The notes under the pieces: model-generated
Seen by the model: the letters and a program-made list of their open reading frames with translations, nothing else
The model's database searches: none
Told to the model about the DNA's origin: nothing
Source of the DNA: Stephanodiscus triporus
Taxonomy: Eukaryota; Bacillariophyta; Thalassiosirophyceae; Thalassiosirales; Thalassiosiraceae
Length of the DNA: 10,081 bases
Direction: 5' to 3'
NCBI GenBank assembly: GCA_036939755.1
Contig: JALLAZ010001134.1
Span: 1-10,081 of the forward strand
Shown here: positions 1 to 7,259 of the stretch, in pieces
How positions within the stretch are numbered: the stretch's first letter is position 1
Layout of the letters: every line of letters starts with the position of its first letter
Translations under genes and position numbers: made by a program

Positions 1-723
1 GTCCCCCCCCATCGTCGTCATCCCACCCCTCGCGACCTCCCTCGCCGCCAGTCGTATCCCCGCGCGCACGGCCGTCGCCGCGTGAGGATCGGCCGACGAC
101 GCGTCCCCCGGTGCGGCGGACCGCTCCGCCCCCCGCCCCGTAGTCGTCGCTCCGTCGTCGTAGGTGCACAGCACGGCCGACGATCCCGAGCACCACGATC
201 CAAGCGCCGCCAGGGCCCCGCCGCCCCGATCCCCGAGGAGGTCGTCGGCGTACGCTCCCGCGAATTCGAGCGATCCCCCCGATTTACGTATGGCCTCGAC
301 GGTGCCGGACGACAGGGACACCGATGCCGTCGTCACAGTCGTCGTCGCAGTCGTCGTCGCGGCCCGGGCCTTGGCGGTCGCGGAGGCGGAGGTGGAGGAG
401 GAGGAGGAGGAGGGGCGCGACACGACGAACCAACGGACATTGCCGCCGAGCCTCGCGGACTCGATCGCGGACATCTCGCCCAGGCCGCCGGGGGGGGAGA
501 TCACGGTTATCGTCCTCCTCCTCGCGTCCTCGTCGTAGTCGCCGCCGGACGACGTCGACGAGAGTGACCTCGAAGCGAGGGACTGGGGGGGGATGGTCGT
601 CGTCGCGGTCATGGGGGCGAGGAGGAAGGCGTCGGATATGACGGCGAGGGAGGAGAGGACGACGGCGACGAGGAGGAGGATCGTCGTCGTCGACGAAGTC
701 GTCGTGTTCTTGGTACTCGTCAT
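1..723 (-). CDS. Plastid-targeted protein with N-terminal Rossmann-like motif (5' part, runs off left edge)
   Basis: Reading the minus strand from the ATG at 723-721, the frame stays open for 241 codons to the window edge, so the gene is partial at its 3' end. Residues 1-13 are Thr/Ser-rich. Residues 14-31 (core ILLLVAVVLSSLAVISDA) form a hydrophobic signal peptide, followed at once by FLLAP. An Ala-Phe junction after a signal peptide is the known bipartite plastid import signal of diatoms and relatives. After a Ser/Thr-rich linker, residues near 71-100 include TVISPPGGLGEMSAIESARL and then VRWFVVS, which resembles a beta-strand, glycine loop and helix of a nucleotide-binding (NAD(P)-type) Rossmann fold. 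Poly-Ser (about 105-110) and Thr-rich (about 122-131) tracts follow, encoded by GGA and CGT triplet runs seen on the plus strand. The ATG is the first in frame after an upstream TGA. Targeting is well supported; the enzyme class is inferred and I cannot name a product. Confidence 0.72.
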   Translation of the reverse strand, partial: MTSTKNTTTSSTTTILLLVAVVLSSLAVISDAFLLAPMTATTTIPPQSLASRSLSSTSSGGDYDEDARRRTITVISPPGGLGEMSAIESARLGGNVRWFVVSRPSSSSSSTSASATAKARAATTTATTTVTTASVSLSSGTVEAIRKSGGSLEFAGAYADDLLGDRGGGALAALGSWCSGSSAVLCTYDDGATTTGRGAERSAAPGDASSADPHAATAVRAGIRLAAREVARGGMTTMGGD

Positions 724-821
724 CGCCTTCTTTGAGTGCGTCTCTTCAGATGCGGGGTCGCTCGGTGAGGGGAATCAATCCGGGCTGGCGGACGAAGCAC
801 AGGATTTCCTGTCTGTCACCC

Positions 822-849
822 GGTTTGGGGGGGCGTCCCCCACAAAACC
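822..849. promoter_or_regulatory. GC hairpin upstream of the plastid-targeted gene
   Basis: GGTTT (822-826) followed by a G run can pair with CCCCC (837-841) and AAACC (845-849), giving an interrupted stem about 100 bases upstream of the ATG at 723. It could lie in the 5' UTR or promoter of that minus-strand gene. An AT-rich stretch that reads GATATAATTAATTC on the minus strand lies near 885-898 and is the only TATA-like candidate. No function is demonstrated. Confidence 0.3.
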
Positions 850-963
850 CTCAGAATGGATAGATAGACTTCTTGTTTTAGTGAATTAATTATATCTCAC
901 TGAGGCCTCATGTAGCCCTACTTGAATTCAGCAAAGCTGGCCAAATTCAATCAATATAGACCC

Positions 964-1155
964 ATGATGACCTGTTTTGCCTGCCAAGATGATTTTTCCT
1001 ATGCAACAAAAAAGACAGTCAATTATGCCACGTTCATCTGCACACCGTGTCTTGTTGAGTTGAGTCACCATCCTCAGCAACAAAAAGTTGCCCATCAAGC
1101 AGACCGATGGTTAGGGCCCATAGTGATGCCGAATAATATTTTTGACCATACTTGA
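964..1155 (+). CDS. Doubtful small ORF with two CxxC pairs
   Basis: A 63-residue frame starts at ATG 964; the frame is open further upstream but without another ATG. It shows CFAC near residues 4-7 and CTPC near residues 28-31, a spacing that could suit a small zinc-binding knuckle, followed by a His-rich stretch (SHHPQQQKVAHQ). The surrounding DNA is AT-rich and looks like decayed intergenic sequence. I see no partner exons, no clear promoter and no family I recognise. It may be a remnant of a mobile element or a chance frame; confidence as a real gene is low. Confidence 0.15.
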   Translation: MMTCFACQDDFSYATKKTVNYATFICTPCLVELSHHPQQQKVAHQADRWLGPIVMPNNIFDHT

Positions 1156-1258
1156 TGCTGTTGATGGTTGGCCGTTAGTTGATATCATTGCCTTTCATGG
1201 ATGTAGAAATAAGATGATTGCGTATTTTAGGTACTACCACATTAGTAAGCAATATTAG

Positions 1259-1270
1259 GGTAGTACTACC
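1259..1270. repeat. Perfect 12-bp palindrome in a TAGTACT cluster
   Basis: GGTAGTACTACC is its own reverse complement. A related GGTACTACC lies at about 1230-1238 and GTAGTACTCC at about 1322-1331. This is a small cluster of related motifs with no gene near enough to assign a role. Confidence 0.3.
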
Positions 1271-1383
1271 ATGCCGGTGTTTGAAAGAAATACTACTCCT
1301 CTTTGTGAGACAAGGTAAATACGTAGTACTCCTACATACAGTATGTCAGAACCTCTACTCTACGATACCAACAAATAAAGATA

Positions 1384-1477
1384 GAGGGGTCGCCATGGTG
1401 GAGCCATTCGCCGCCGGGTTTAGCGGAATGGCTATGGTATTTATAGCCACCCCCTCCTCGCGACAACCTGTTCGCGA
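1384..1477. repeat. GC-rich fold-back (inverted-repeat) patch
   Basis: GAGGGGT (1384-1390) pairs with ACCCCCTC (1449-1456). Inside it, GCCATTC (1403-1409) pairs with GAATGGC (1426-1432), and GGCTAT (1430-1435) pairs with ATAGCC (1443-1448). The two inner stems share bases, so they are alternatives. Just beyond, TCGCGA (1458-1463) is repeated at 1472-1477. The patch is clearly richer in GC than its AT-rich surroundings. A small MITE-like element or an inserted fragment is possible; no target-site duplication could be confirmed by eye. Confidence 0.4.
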
Positions 1478-1532
1478 TGGTATTGCTGAGGCTGAGGTTG
1501 CCAACGAATGGCTTTATATAATTATTATGTAA
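1395..1532 (+). CDS. Doubtful 45-residue ORF in a GC-rich patch
   Basis: A short frame starts at ATG 1395 in a strong context (gtcgccATGG) and ends at TAA 1530-1532. The peptide begins MVEPFAAGFSGMAMVFIATP and ends with a short hydrophobic tail. It overlaps the fold-back at 1384-1477, so its composition may only reflect that repeat. I recognise no family and see no splice partner. It could be an exon fragment inserted from elsewhere or a chance frame. Confidence 0.12.
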   Translation: MVEPFAAGFSGMAMVFIATPSSRQPVRDGIAEAEVANEWLYIIIM

Positions 1533-1689
1533 TGTAAATCAGCCAAGAAATAATTTCTTTAGTAAACATGTAGATTATATAAAATAAGTTGTTTACCTCC
1601 TCCCAACTTGATCCCTTGAAAATGATGAAATCACGCTTCCCTCGGCACGTCCCTGTCCGGTTGCGCACGTCCAATAATGTACCTCCTCC

Positions 1690-2200
1690 ATCATGCCTGC
1701 TTGTTTTTGGCTGTTTTTTCTTGTGTTAATTTCATCATTTGAAGCCATCTAAGGCCAAAGCGTATCTTTATTCATGATTTTTTGTCGCTCAATTTGATGG
1801 AACAAACAATGGGATAACAACTACCCTCCCCAACCTTATCATCCAGCGCACCATCGCTACTAACTGTAGCCTATTGCTGCCGCTGACTTTTGGTTGGCTG
1901 TTGTGTCCCTCCATCAAATGGAGGCCATCTAAGGCCAAGAGTCCGCCCATCTCTCTATTTTGATTTGTTTCATCACTCAATTGAACGGCCCAAACGATGG
2001 GATAATGCCCCCCAAACCATCGTTATCGCCCAGCTCGCCATCGCCCCCACCTGTAATCCATCGCTGCCACCATCTTTGTTCGGTTGGTTGTTGTGTCCCA
2101 CCATCAAATGGTAGCCATCTAACAAGGCCAAGGGTCTACCCATCTGTCTATTTTTTTGATCATGTGGCGTAATTTGATTGCCCCAAGAAAAAGAGCACCG
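1690..2200. repeat. Three diverged tandem repeats of about 180-190 bp
   Basis: The landmark GCCATCTAAGGCCAA occurs at 1744 and 1924, and in the variant form GCCATCTAACAAGGCCAA at 2114, giving periods of about 180 and 190. The flanking landmark GGTTGGCTGTTGTGTCCC at 1892 corresponds to GGTTGGTTGTTGTGTCCC at 2082, and CTGTAGCC (1864) to CTGTAATCC (2051). The third copy decays after about 2180. Short ORFs here are repeat shadows. The array resembles a short satellite or degenerate element; no coding capacity is evident. Confidence 0.65.
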
Positions 2201-2204
2201 ACAA

Positions 2205-2690
2205 CAGTAAGCGCGAAGCCGCCACCGGACACCCACAACAGCTTCATGGGCTGCCGTGACACTATGAGTTGGGGGGCAATGGGGAATGTTTCCGTGGAGA
2301 TGTGGCAAAGCCGTGGGAGGGGAATGGTTGCACCGGCTCATCTTGTTGTTGTTGTTGTATGCTGTGTTTGGGGGGGGTTGTTTGCTGGTGGGACTGATTT
2401 TTCAGTCATGGTTGTACACATTCGCAAACCCATAACAAAAAAGTCTTATATATGACCCTGAATTGGTTTTTGGGAGGGGTATTTGAACTCGCCTGTGTTG
2501 ATGTATGATTTCCTTCGTGGAAATACTACTTTGGATGTACTTTCAAATTAACACAACAACATCATGGACATTGATGTTGAGATGTCCACACTATCTGTTG
2601 GCCTTTCCAAGGGCAAGCTCCACCCATACATCATGGGCATTGTGGGCATAGTTGGATGAGAGATGAGAGGAAAGGCGTGGTGGGGCAGAA
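2205..2690. other. Intergenic stretch without a recognisable gene
   Basis: AT-richer intergenic DNA. It includes a short (TTG)n run at about 2343-2357 and an inverted pair GGACAT/ATGTCC around 2567-2588. No splice-supported or family-recognisable reading frame was found on either strand. Confidence 0.5.
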
Positions 2691-2774
2691 TTGTGATTTG
2701 GTGGAGGTATTATGCGATTTGATGGAGGATTCATGCGATTTGATGGAGGATTCATGCAATTTGATGGAGGTTTT
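2691..2774. repeat. Four tandem 21-nt units
   Basis: Units begin at 2691, 2712, 2733 and 2754. Units two and three are identical (ATGCGATTTGATGGAGGATT plus C); the first and fourth carry a few substitutions. Because 21 is a multiple of three, every frame repeats a heptapeptide; the plus frame gives CDLMEDS-type repeats inside a 62-codon frame (2656-2844). Nothing else suggests a gene, so I treat it as a minisatellite. Confidence 0.7.
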
Positions 2775-3143
2775 ATGCTCCACCGAAAACCAATCAGAGG
2801 GGTTATTAGGTGGGGGAGTTGTCAATAATGTCATTGTTTTATAGATTGTAACTTCAAACCATCTTAAATGTTGTACCACTGATAGAGTGTAGACATTCGA
2901 ACTGCCCCCTCCCCCGCCACGGTACAAACCCTCAAGCTGCCGCCTGTCCTCTTCGCCAATAATAATAGTTTGTCTCAATGAAATACACCGATGGTCCTCC
3001 TCGCCTCGTGCCACCACATCAAATACATCTAACACATTTACTCTTCATATGAATGATAGTGCAGGCACACACACTTTGCCACAGACAAGAAGATAAGGAT
3101 ATCACACACATGCCAAGCGGCCACTACAAAAGTAAATAGCCAT

Positions 3144-4954
3144 TCAGTCCTTCTTATCGAGGGGGACTCGTCCCACCATCAAATACATCGGGGTGAAGAT
3201 GCCCAATTCTCCCGCCCTAGCCAAGCCAATGGCCCCGGTCTGGAGCATGACCTGCGTTCTACTCGTTCCGACGGGCGCGATGCGGAGGAATTCCATGATC
3301 ATCAGGGAGTACTTCGTAACCCTCAGTCCGAACCAATTGAATTGAAATCGCTGCAAGAATGGATTCCAGGACGGCATCAACGGAAGCATCCTGCAAAGAT
3401 TTTGGGTTGGTGCAGAGAGTATGGAATTCAGATCTCTTTCATTCTCAAAAATGCATGCCCAGTCACGCGCAACACAAAAAGAGTGCAAAACCAAATCCCT
3501 ACACATGGAATGCGGAAGGACTCACCATGGCTTGCCCCCGCGATAGCGCTTAAGGGCCTCCTCGCTGGTCGAATATTCTCCGGTGGCGGGGTCCTGCCAT
3601 CCGCCGTACTCGTCCTTCACTAGGTCCCTCTCCTCCAGTATCTCGAACCCTGCCTTCCTCAACGAAGCAAGGCAGTGGTGCGTAGACGCGATGTCGGGCA
3701 GTCCATCGCCCACCTCGATCTGCTTCTTGACCAGAACGTGCTCAGGATTCTCCGGATCGTATTTGTCGGTAATGCACCACTCGATGTTCGCGAACACGGC
3801 ACCGGGCTTTAGGACGCGGTACACCTCCGAATAGCACTTGACCCGATCGGGGGCGTGGCACGTGGCCTCGATCGCGTACGCCGCGTCGAAGCTCGACGAC
3901 GCGAACGGCTGACGCATGAAATCCCCCTGCACGGATCGGCATCGGACGTCGGGGAGGCCTGCGACCGGCCCTTTCGGGTTACGAAAGTGAGGATCGAGGC
4001 GGCAGAGCTCGTTCCCGCGATCGACCTGGTACTGGTTCAGCGTCAGTCCCGTGACGTCCGCGCCCGTGAACTTGCATATGTTGCGCATCGGCCCCCCGAT
4101 GCCGCACCCGACGTCGAGAATCTTGACGCTTGCCATGGAGGGGGTGCACCCCTCCCTCGGCCCCTCCCGGTCCGCGCTCCTCGCCTCCCCCCCCGCCTCC
4201 GCCAGTCCCCTCAGCGCCCCGCTGAGATTCAGCTTGCTCGCCAGGTAGTACTCGTGCCGGCGCATCGCCTCGTCGAAGGACTCGTGCGGATGACGATTCG
4301 CGAAGTGGAACGACGTGCCCCATCCCCACTCGTAGAAGAGCGTCACGAGGTCGTAGTAGCTGTTGACGAGCATCTTGTACTTGGAATTGCGCTCGTCGGC
4401 GGAGGTATCCCTGGCGGTCAGCCGCTCGTACTCGCCCACGGACGACTCGACGTTGGGGGCGGACGACATGTTCCCCCTCTCCTATTGATTTGGAGGACGA
4501 AGACGAAGACGAAGACGAAGACGAAGACGAAGACGAAGACGAAGACGAAGGGGGACGGTGAGGATATTTGAGACGAAGTGAGAGCGGATAATCATCCCGC
4601 GCGGGTATTACCCAGCGACGAGGGATCAGCGACGAGAGAGAATGGTGGAGAGGAGTGCGCGATCGCATTAATCGCATCGGACAACGTCGAAGGCGGGGCG
4701 ATTCGTGCTCGAATGTGACTTATGACGATGCCCCCCCCCGATCTCCCGTCCCCCCTCCGCCCATCGGAGCTCACCTGTCGACCGAGCTGCTTGAGGAAGA
4801 GCAGCGTCTTGCCCCATGGATCCGAGGGACTCACGAGCTGCACTATGATCGAGGCGCCAATCGTCGCGACAGCGGACAGGACGAGGGGGTGGAAAAGGAA
4901 CAGGTCGGCGTTGAGGTAGCCGCCGCCGCCGGCGTGGATGGGATGGGAGACCAT
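3144..4954 (-). CDS. SMT: Sterol C-24 methyltransferase, three exons
   Basis: Exons 4954-4775, 4481-3526 and 3390-3144 join in phase to give 460 residues. Both introns (293 and 135 nt) have GTGAG donors and AG acceptors. The enzyme transfers methyl from S-adenosylmethionine to C-24 of a sterol side chain. Residues 18-41 form an N-terminal hydrophobic membrane span. Sterol-binding motif FYEWGWG lies at about 109-115, SAM motif LDVGCGIGGP at 182-191, EATCHAP at 265-271 and EWCITDKYDP at 294-303. The C-terminal domain contains EFLRIAP and GIFTPMY. The chain is longer than the usual ~340-380 residues because of the N-terminal extension and a Gly/Arg/Glu-rich insert at about 148-176 just before the SAM motif. 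The start ATG lies in ACCATGG. Family assignment is firm. Whether it acts on cycloartenol, lanosterol or a 24-methylene sterol cannot be read from sequence. Confidence 0.95.
4482..4774 (-). other. Intron 1 of the sterol methyltransferase gene
   Basis: Donor CAG|GTGAGC follows codon 60; the acceptor AATCAATAG precedes GAG AGG GGG AAC ATG in phase 0. The intron holds a hexamer microsatellite close to the acceptor. An ATG 12 nt into exon 2 could also serve as an alternative start, giving a soluble form without the membrane span. Confidence 0.85.
4496..4550. repeat. (GACGAA)n hexanucleotide microsatellite, about nine units
   Basis: GACGAA repeats almost without interruption for 55 bases. On the transcribed minus strand it reads (TTCGTC)n, five pyrimidines in six, and sits about 13 bases before the intron 1 acceptor of the sterol methyltransferase gene. 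It therefore probably supplies the polypyrimidine tract. Confidence 0.9.
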
Positions 4955-5253
4955 GGTTGTCCTTAAATGCCTCGGAGAAGACAGGGAGGGAGTGTGCGTT
5001 GTAGTTTATTTCTTTTTGTACTGTGTGTATTATTATGTTGTGTGGGAGGTGCATCGTCATCAAAAGTAGATACCATAGCGCTCTCCCCGCATTGGGGGGC
5101 TTCGGGTTTGAACATGCAGGAATAGATTCAGCCCACATGAGGAATCACTATTCGACGAACCTTTCCGCACACCGCCCAGCGACCTACCTGGCATCGGAGC
5201 TCTCTTTGTCTTTGGCATCCCGCCATTCTGGCCACTGAGGAGTCTCTGCACAT
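4955..5253. promoter_or_regulatory. Upstream region of the sterol methyltransferase gene
   Basis: On the minus strand the 150 bases before the ATG at 4954 include a pyrimidine-rich CACTCCCTCCCTGTCTTCTCC-like stretch that could carry the transcription start. No clear TATA box was found. The rest is ordinary intergenic DNA without a recognisable gene. Confidence 0.3.
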
Positions 5254-5543
5254 GGCAATTCCTACCAAGATACCCCACTTGTCTAAGACAAAACTTGGGA
5301 CATAATGCCTCTAACTTTTGCAGTTTTGGGGTTATTACAACCTTGACCTTGCTCCCAGTAATCAAAAAATGGACTGTATAGGTATTGTTGTTGTCTTGCC
5401 TTTCCTATGAGGGTTTTTGATGATATATGATATTGGTTGGAAGGGACCCCCCCTGAGATCATTCTCCACCTGCTCTCATGGGATCAGCAAACTTAGGCAT
5501 AATTTGGGATGCTGGCCATCCTACATGCGATGATATTATCACC
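5254..5543 (+). repeat. Inverted repeat, left arm
   Basis: Read on the plus strand, this arm aligns along its length with the reverse complement of 6163-6419. Shared blocks in order are GCA-ATTCCT, TAACTTTTGCA, ATTACAACCTTG, CTCCCAGT, TGGACTGTA, GAGGGT, ATATTGGT, AAACTTA, TGCTGG and CCTACAT. It is diverged, with several indels including a tandem ACCTTG duplication. No open frame survives here. Confidence 0.7.
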
Positions 5544-5831
5544 AGGGGCTTATTGCGTCTGGGCGAGGAGGAGATATGAGTCCTCTCCTACCAAAAGACT
5601 CATTGGACCTTAGTAATATCCGTCACACCTGTGTGTATTGTTTCCCATAAAACCACGGGAAACAAAAAGAGTGGGAATGAGGGGTGTTCCAAACAGTACA
5701 AAGCAGTGTCTATCATGCAGGGTGGAGAAAGATAAAGTATGAATGTGTGGGTGTCCTCAAAAGCTATCATTGGCCAAGGGCAAAGGATTGGTCCTCATGG
5801 TCAACACCAATGCACGATGTATAGTATTCAC
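5544..5831. other. Spacer between repeat arms, no gene seen
   Basis: This stretch shows no homology to the far flank of the right arm and no recognisable gene on either strand. It lies between the left inverted-repeat arm and the end of the decayed minus-strand frame. Confidence 0.4.
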
Positions 5832-6455
5832 CTACGCGTTTTTTTCACAAAAAATTGTTTTGCATTGAAGGCTACTTGTTTTTATCCACTCAAATGGATT
5901 CCGGATTTTGAAGTGCTGGTTACACCAGAGGCAGAAGAGTTTTGATGTAGTTGCACATCGTTGCCGAGTCATTCTGATCAATTCGATTGGGAGGGTGTCA
6001 ACAACAAATTCCACCTCAATTTCTAATGCACTGCTTACAATCTCAACAAGCCATGACTTTAGAAACCAGTTGATCAATTTTGAGTACACTATGGTACATG
6101 TTAGTGGGTTGTAAGCTCAGAATTCATCCTTCTTGTTAGTTTTTACAGACCACGGTCGGTGGGGTGTTATCATGGCATATGTAGGATGGACTGTAGCATA
6201 TGTTGGATTGCCCCAGCACCCCAGGTTTTTCTTAAGTTTGTGAAGAACAATCACAGGGCAAGGTCACTTCTGACCAATATTGTTCAAAACGACCCTCGTG
6301 GGACAGGCATCCCTTACAGTCCATTTGGTCACTGGGAGCAAGGTTGTAATCCCAAAACCAACAATGCAAAAGTTATAGGTGTCATTTCCAAACTTTAGTC
6401 TTTGAAGGCAGGAATGCAATAAGATGTGGGGGAATTAGATGTTGAGCAACAGGAT
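5832..6455 (-). pseudogene. Decayed reading frame, possible mobile-element remnant
   Basis: On the minus strand one frame runs from a TAG near 6458 down to its stop at 5834-5832, about 208 codons, with only two internal stops (6266-6264 and 6119-6117). Such openness is unexpected in AT-rich intergenic DNA. There is no good start ATG for the whole frame. Recognisable stretches include FGITTLLPVTKWTV in the first half and VEIVSSALEIEVEFVV in the last part, which is an uninterrupted 85-codon tail. The first half coincides with the right inverted-repeat arm, and the left arm carries a more damaged copy of the same part. I do not recognise the family. A transposase or other mobile-element protein is a guess based only on repetition and decay. 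Confidence 0.35.
6163..6419 (-). repeat. Inverted repeat, right arm
   Basis: The reverse complement of this interval aligns with 5254-5543. The arms are separated by 619 bases. This copy keeps a nearly open minus-strand frame and is the better preserved of the two. No terminal motif or target duplication was identified by eye. Confidence 0.7.
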
Positions 6456-6850
6456 AACTAACCGATAGAGAAGATGGTTGCAAGGAAGGAGGGGGGAGGA
6501 ATGATGAATGGTGGACAGATTCACTGGGTGGAGGCACAACAAGATGGAGAAGCTGAGGCACTGGGAAGTGTGACACACAACCAAATAAGAGTAGATGCAT
6601 GCTGCAAGGCACAGGTGTGATGAGAAGCAGAGGCTTGGCAAGAGTCGGAGTTGAATGCGCCGGTGGACAGCAACACCAGGCAGAAGCACGATGAGAAGGC
6701 ACCAGCAGACAAAAGGGAGAGGTGCCGGAGAGCTGGATTCAGAGGCACCAATAGAGAGATTCCAGAGATGTCAGCGGACAAGAACATGAGGGAGTGAGTC
6801 AGAACCACCAGCAAAGAGGAGGAGGAGACATAACTTTGAGGTGTGGACTG
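6440..6850 (+). other. Purine-rich strand segment, no gene accepted
   Basis: The plus strand is strongly enriched in A and G (GGAGG, GAGAAG, CAGCAGAC patterns) over some 400 bases. Related blocks GAAGGCACCAGCAG (about 6687) and AGAGGCACCAATAG (about 6740) hint at a degenerate tandem origin. Serine/leucine-rich minus-strand frames here follow from the composition and have no domain I recognise. Confidence 0.4.
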
Positions 6851-7259
6851 TGGAAAAAATGAATCCACTCTGGTCAAGGCCATCTGTCCGGATGGACTTT
6901 TTGTTCCCGCCTTTTTTGGTACACCTGTCTACCTGAATGCCTGTCTTACTCCCTGGTTAAACTATGAAACTTGGACCTCTCCTCATACATTCTATCTCTA
7001 GCCAGTCCTCAAATTCCAAGTTTGTGTGCCAGAAAAGGTGGGCATTCTAAGTTTTTCTTAGAATTATGTTATATCTTGGGTGAGAGGAGGCTTTTGCAAT
7101 CATATTAAATTCCACTGTGAAACTACTCTAATTCCACATGGAAGCTGCTGGAAACACAGAATTTTGAAAGCCTTTTGGCATGAGAGTATTCAAGATTCCA
7201 AGTTTTTTGCAGATTTTTGAGGCCTCTCAATATTCTAGTATGCTACCTACACAACCCAC
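6851..7259. other. Intergenic stretch with one perfect hairpin
   Basis: No gene was found. ATTCTAAG (7044-7051), TTTTT and CTTAGAAT (7057-7064) form a perfect 8-bp stem with a five-base loop. The phrase ATTCCAAGTTT occurs at about 7013 and again, as GATTCCAAGTTTTTT, at about 7194. Confidence 0.5.

Noticed and set aside
82..641. Plus-strand Arg-rich frames over the first 640 bases
   Set aside because: They are antisense shadows of the minus-strand plastid-targeted gene and consist mostly of Arg, Ser and Gly from CGT/GGA triplets.
1384..1456. Possible tRNA suggested by outer and inner stems
   Set aside because: The inner stems overlap, and no TTCRA-type T-loop or anticodon arm in the right place is visible.
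2631..3035. 134-codon minus-strand frame
   Set aside because: It is built around the 21-nt tandem array, has no recognisable domain and no splice partner.
3855..4571. Long plus-strand frame of about 238 codons
   Set aside because: It is antisense to exon 2 and intron 1 of the sterol methyltransferase gene, and its end is the translated hexamer repeat.
3979..4677. Minus-strand frame with a poly-Ser run
   Set aside because: It reads the intron 1 microsatellite and exon 2 in a different frame; the methyltransferase frame carries all conserved motifs.
5060..5365. 101-codon minus-strand frame upstream of the sterol methyltransferase
   Set aside because: It overlaps the left inverted-repeat arm, has no recognisable domain and no supporting signals.
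6521..6883. Ser/Leu-rich minus-strand frame resembling a secreted protein
   Set aside because: Composition follows from the purine-rich plus strand, and overlapping frames look equally hydrophobic.
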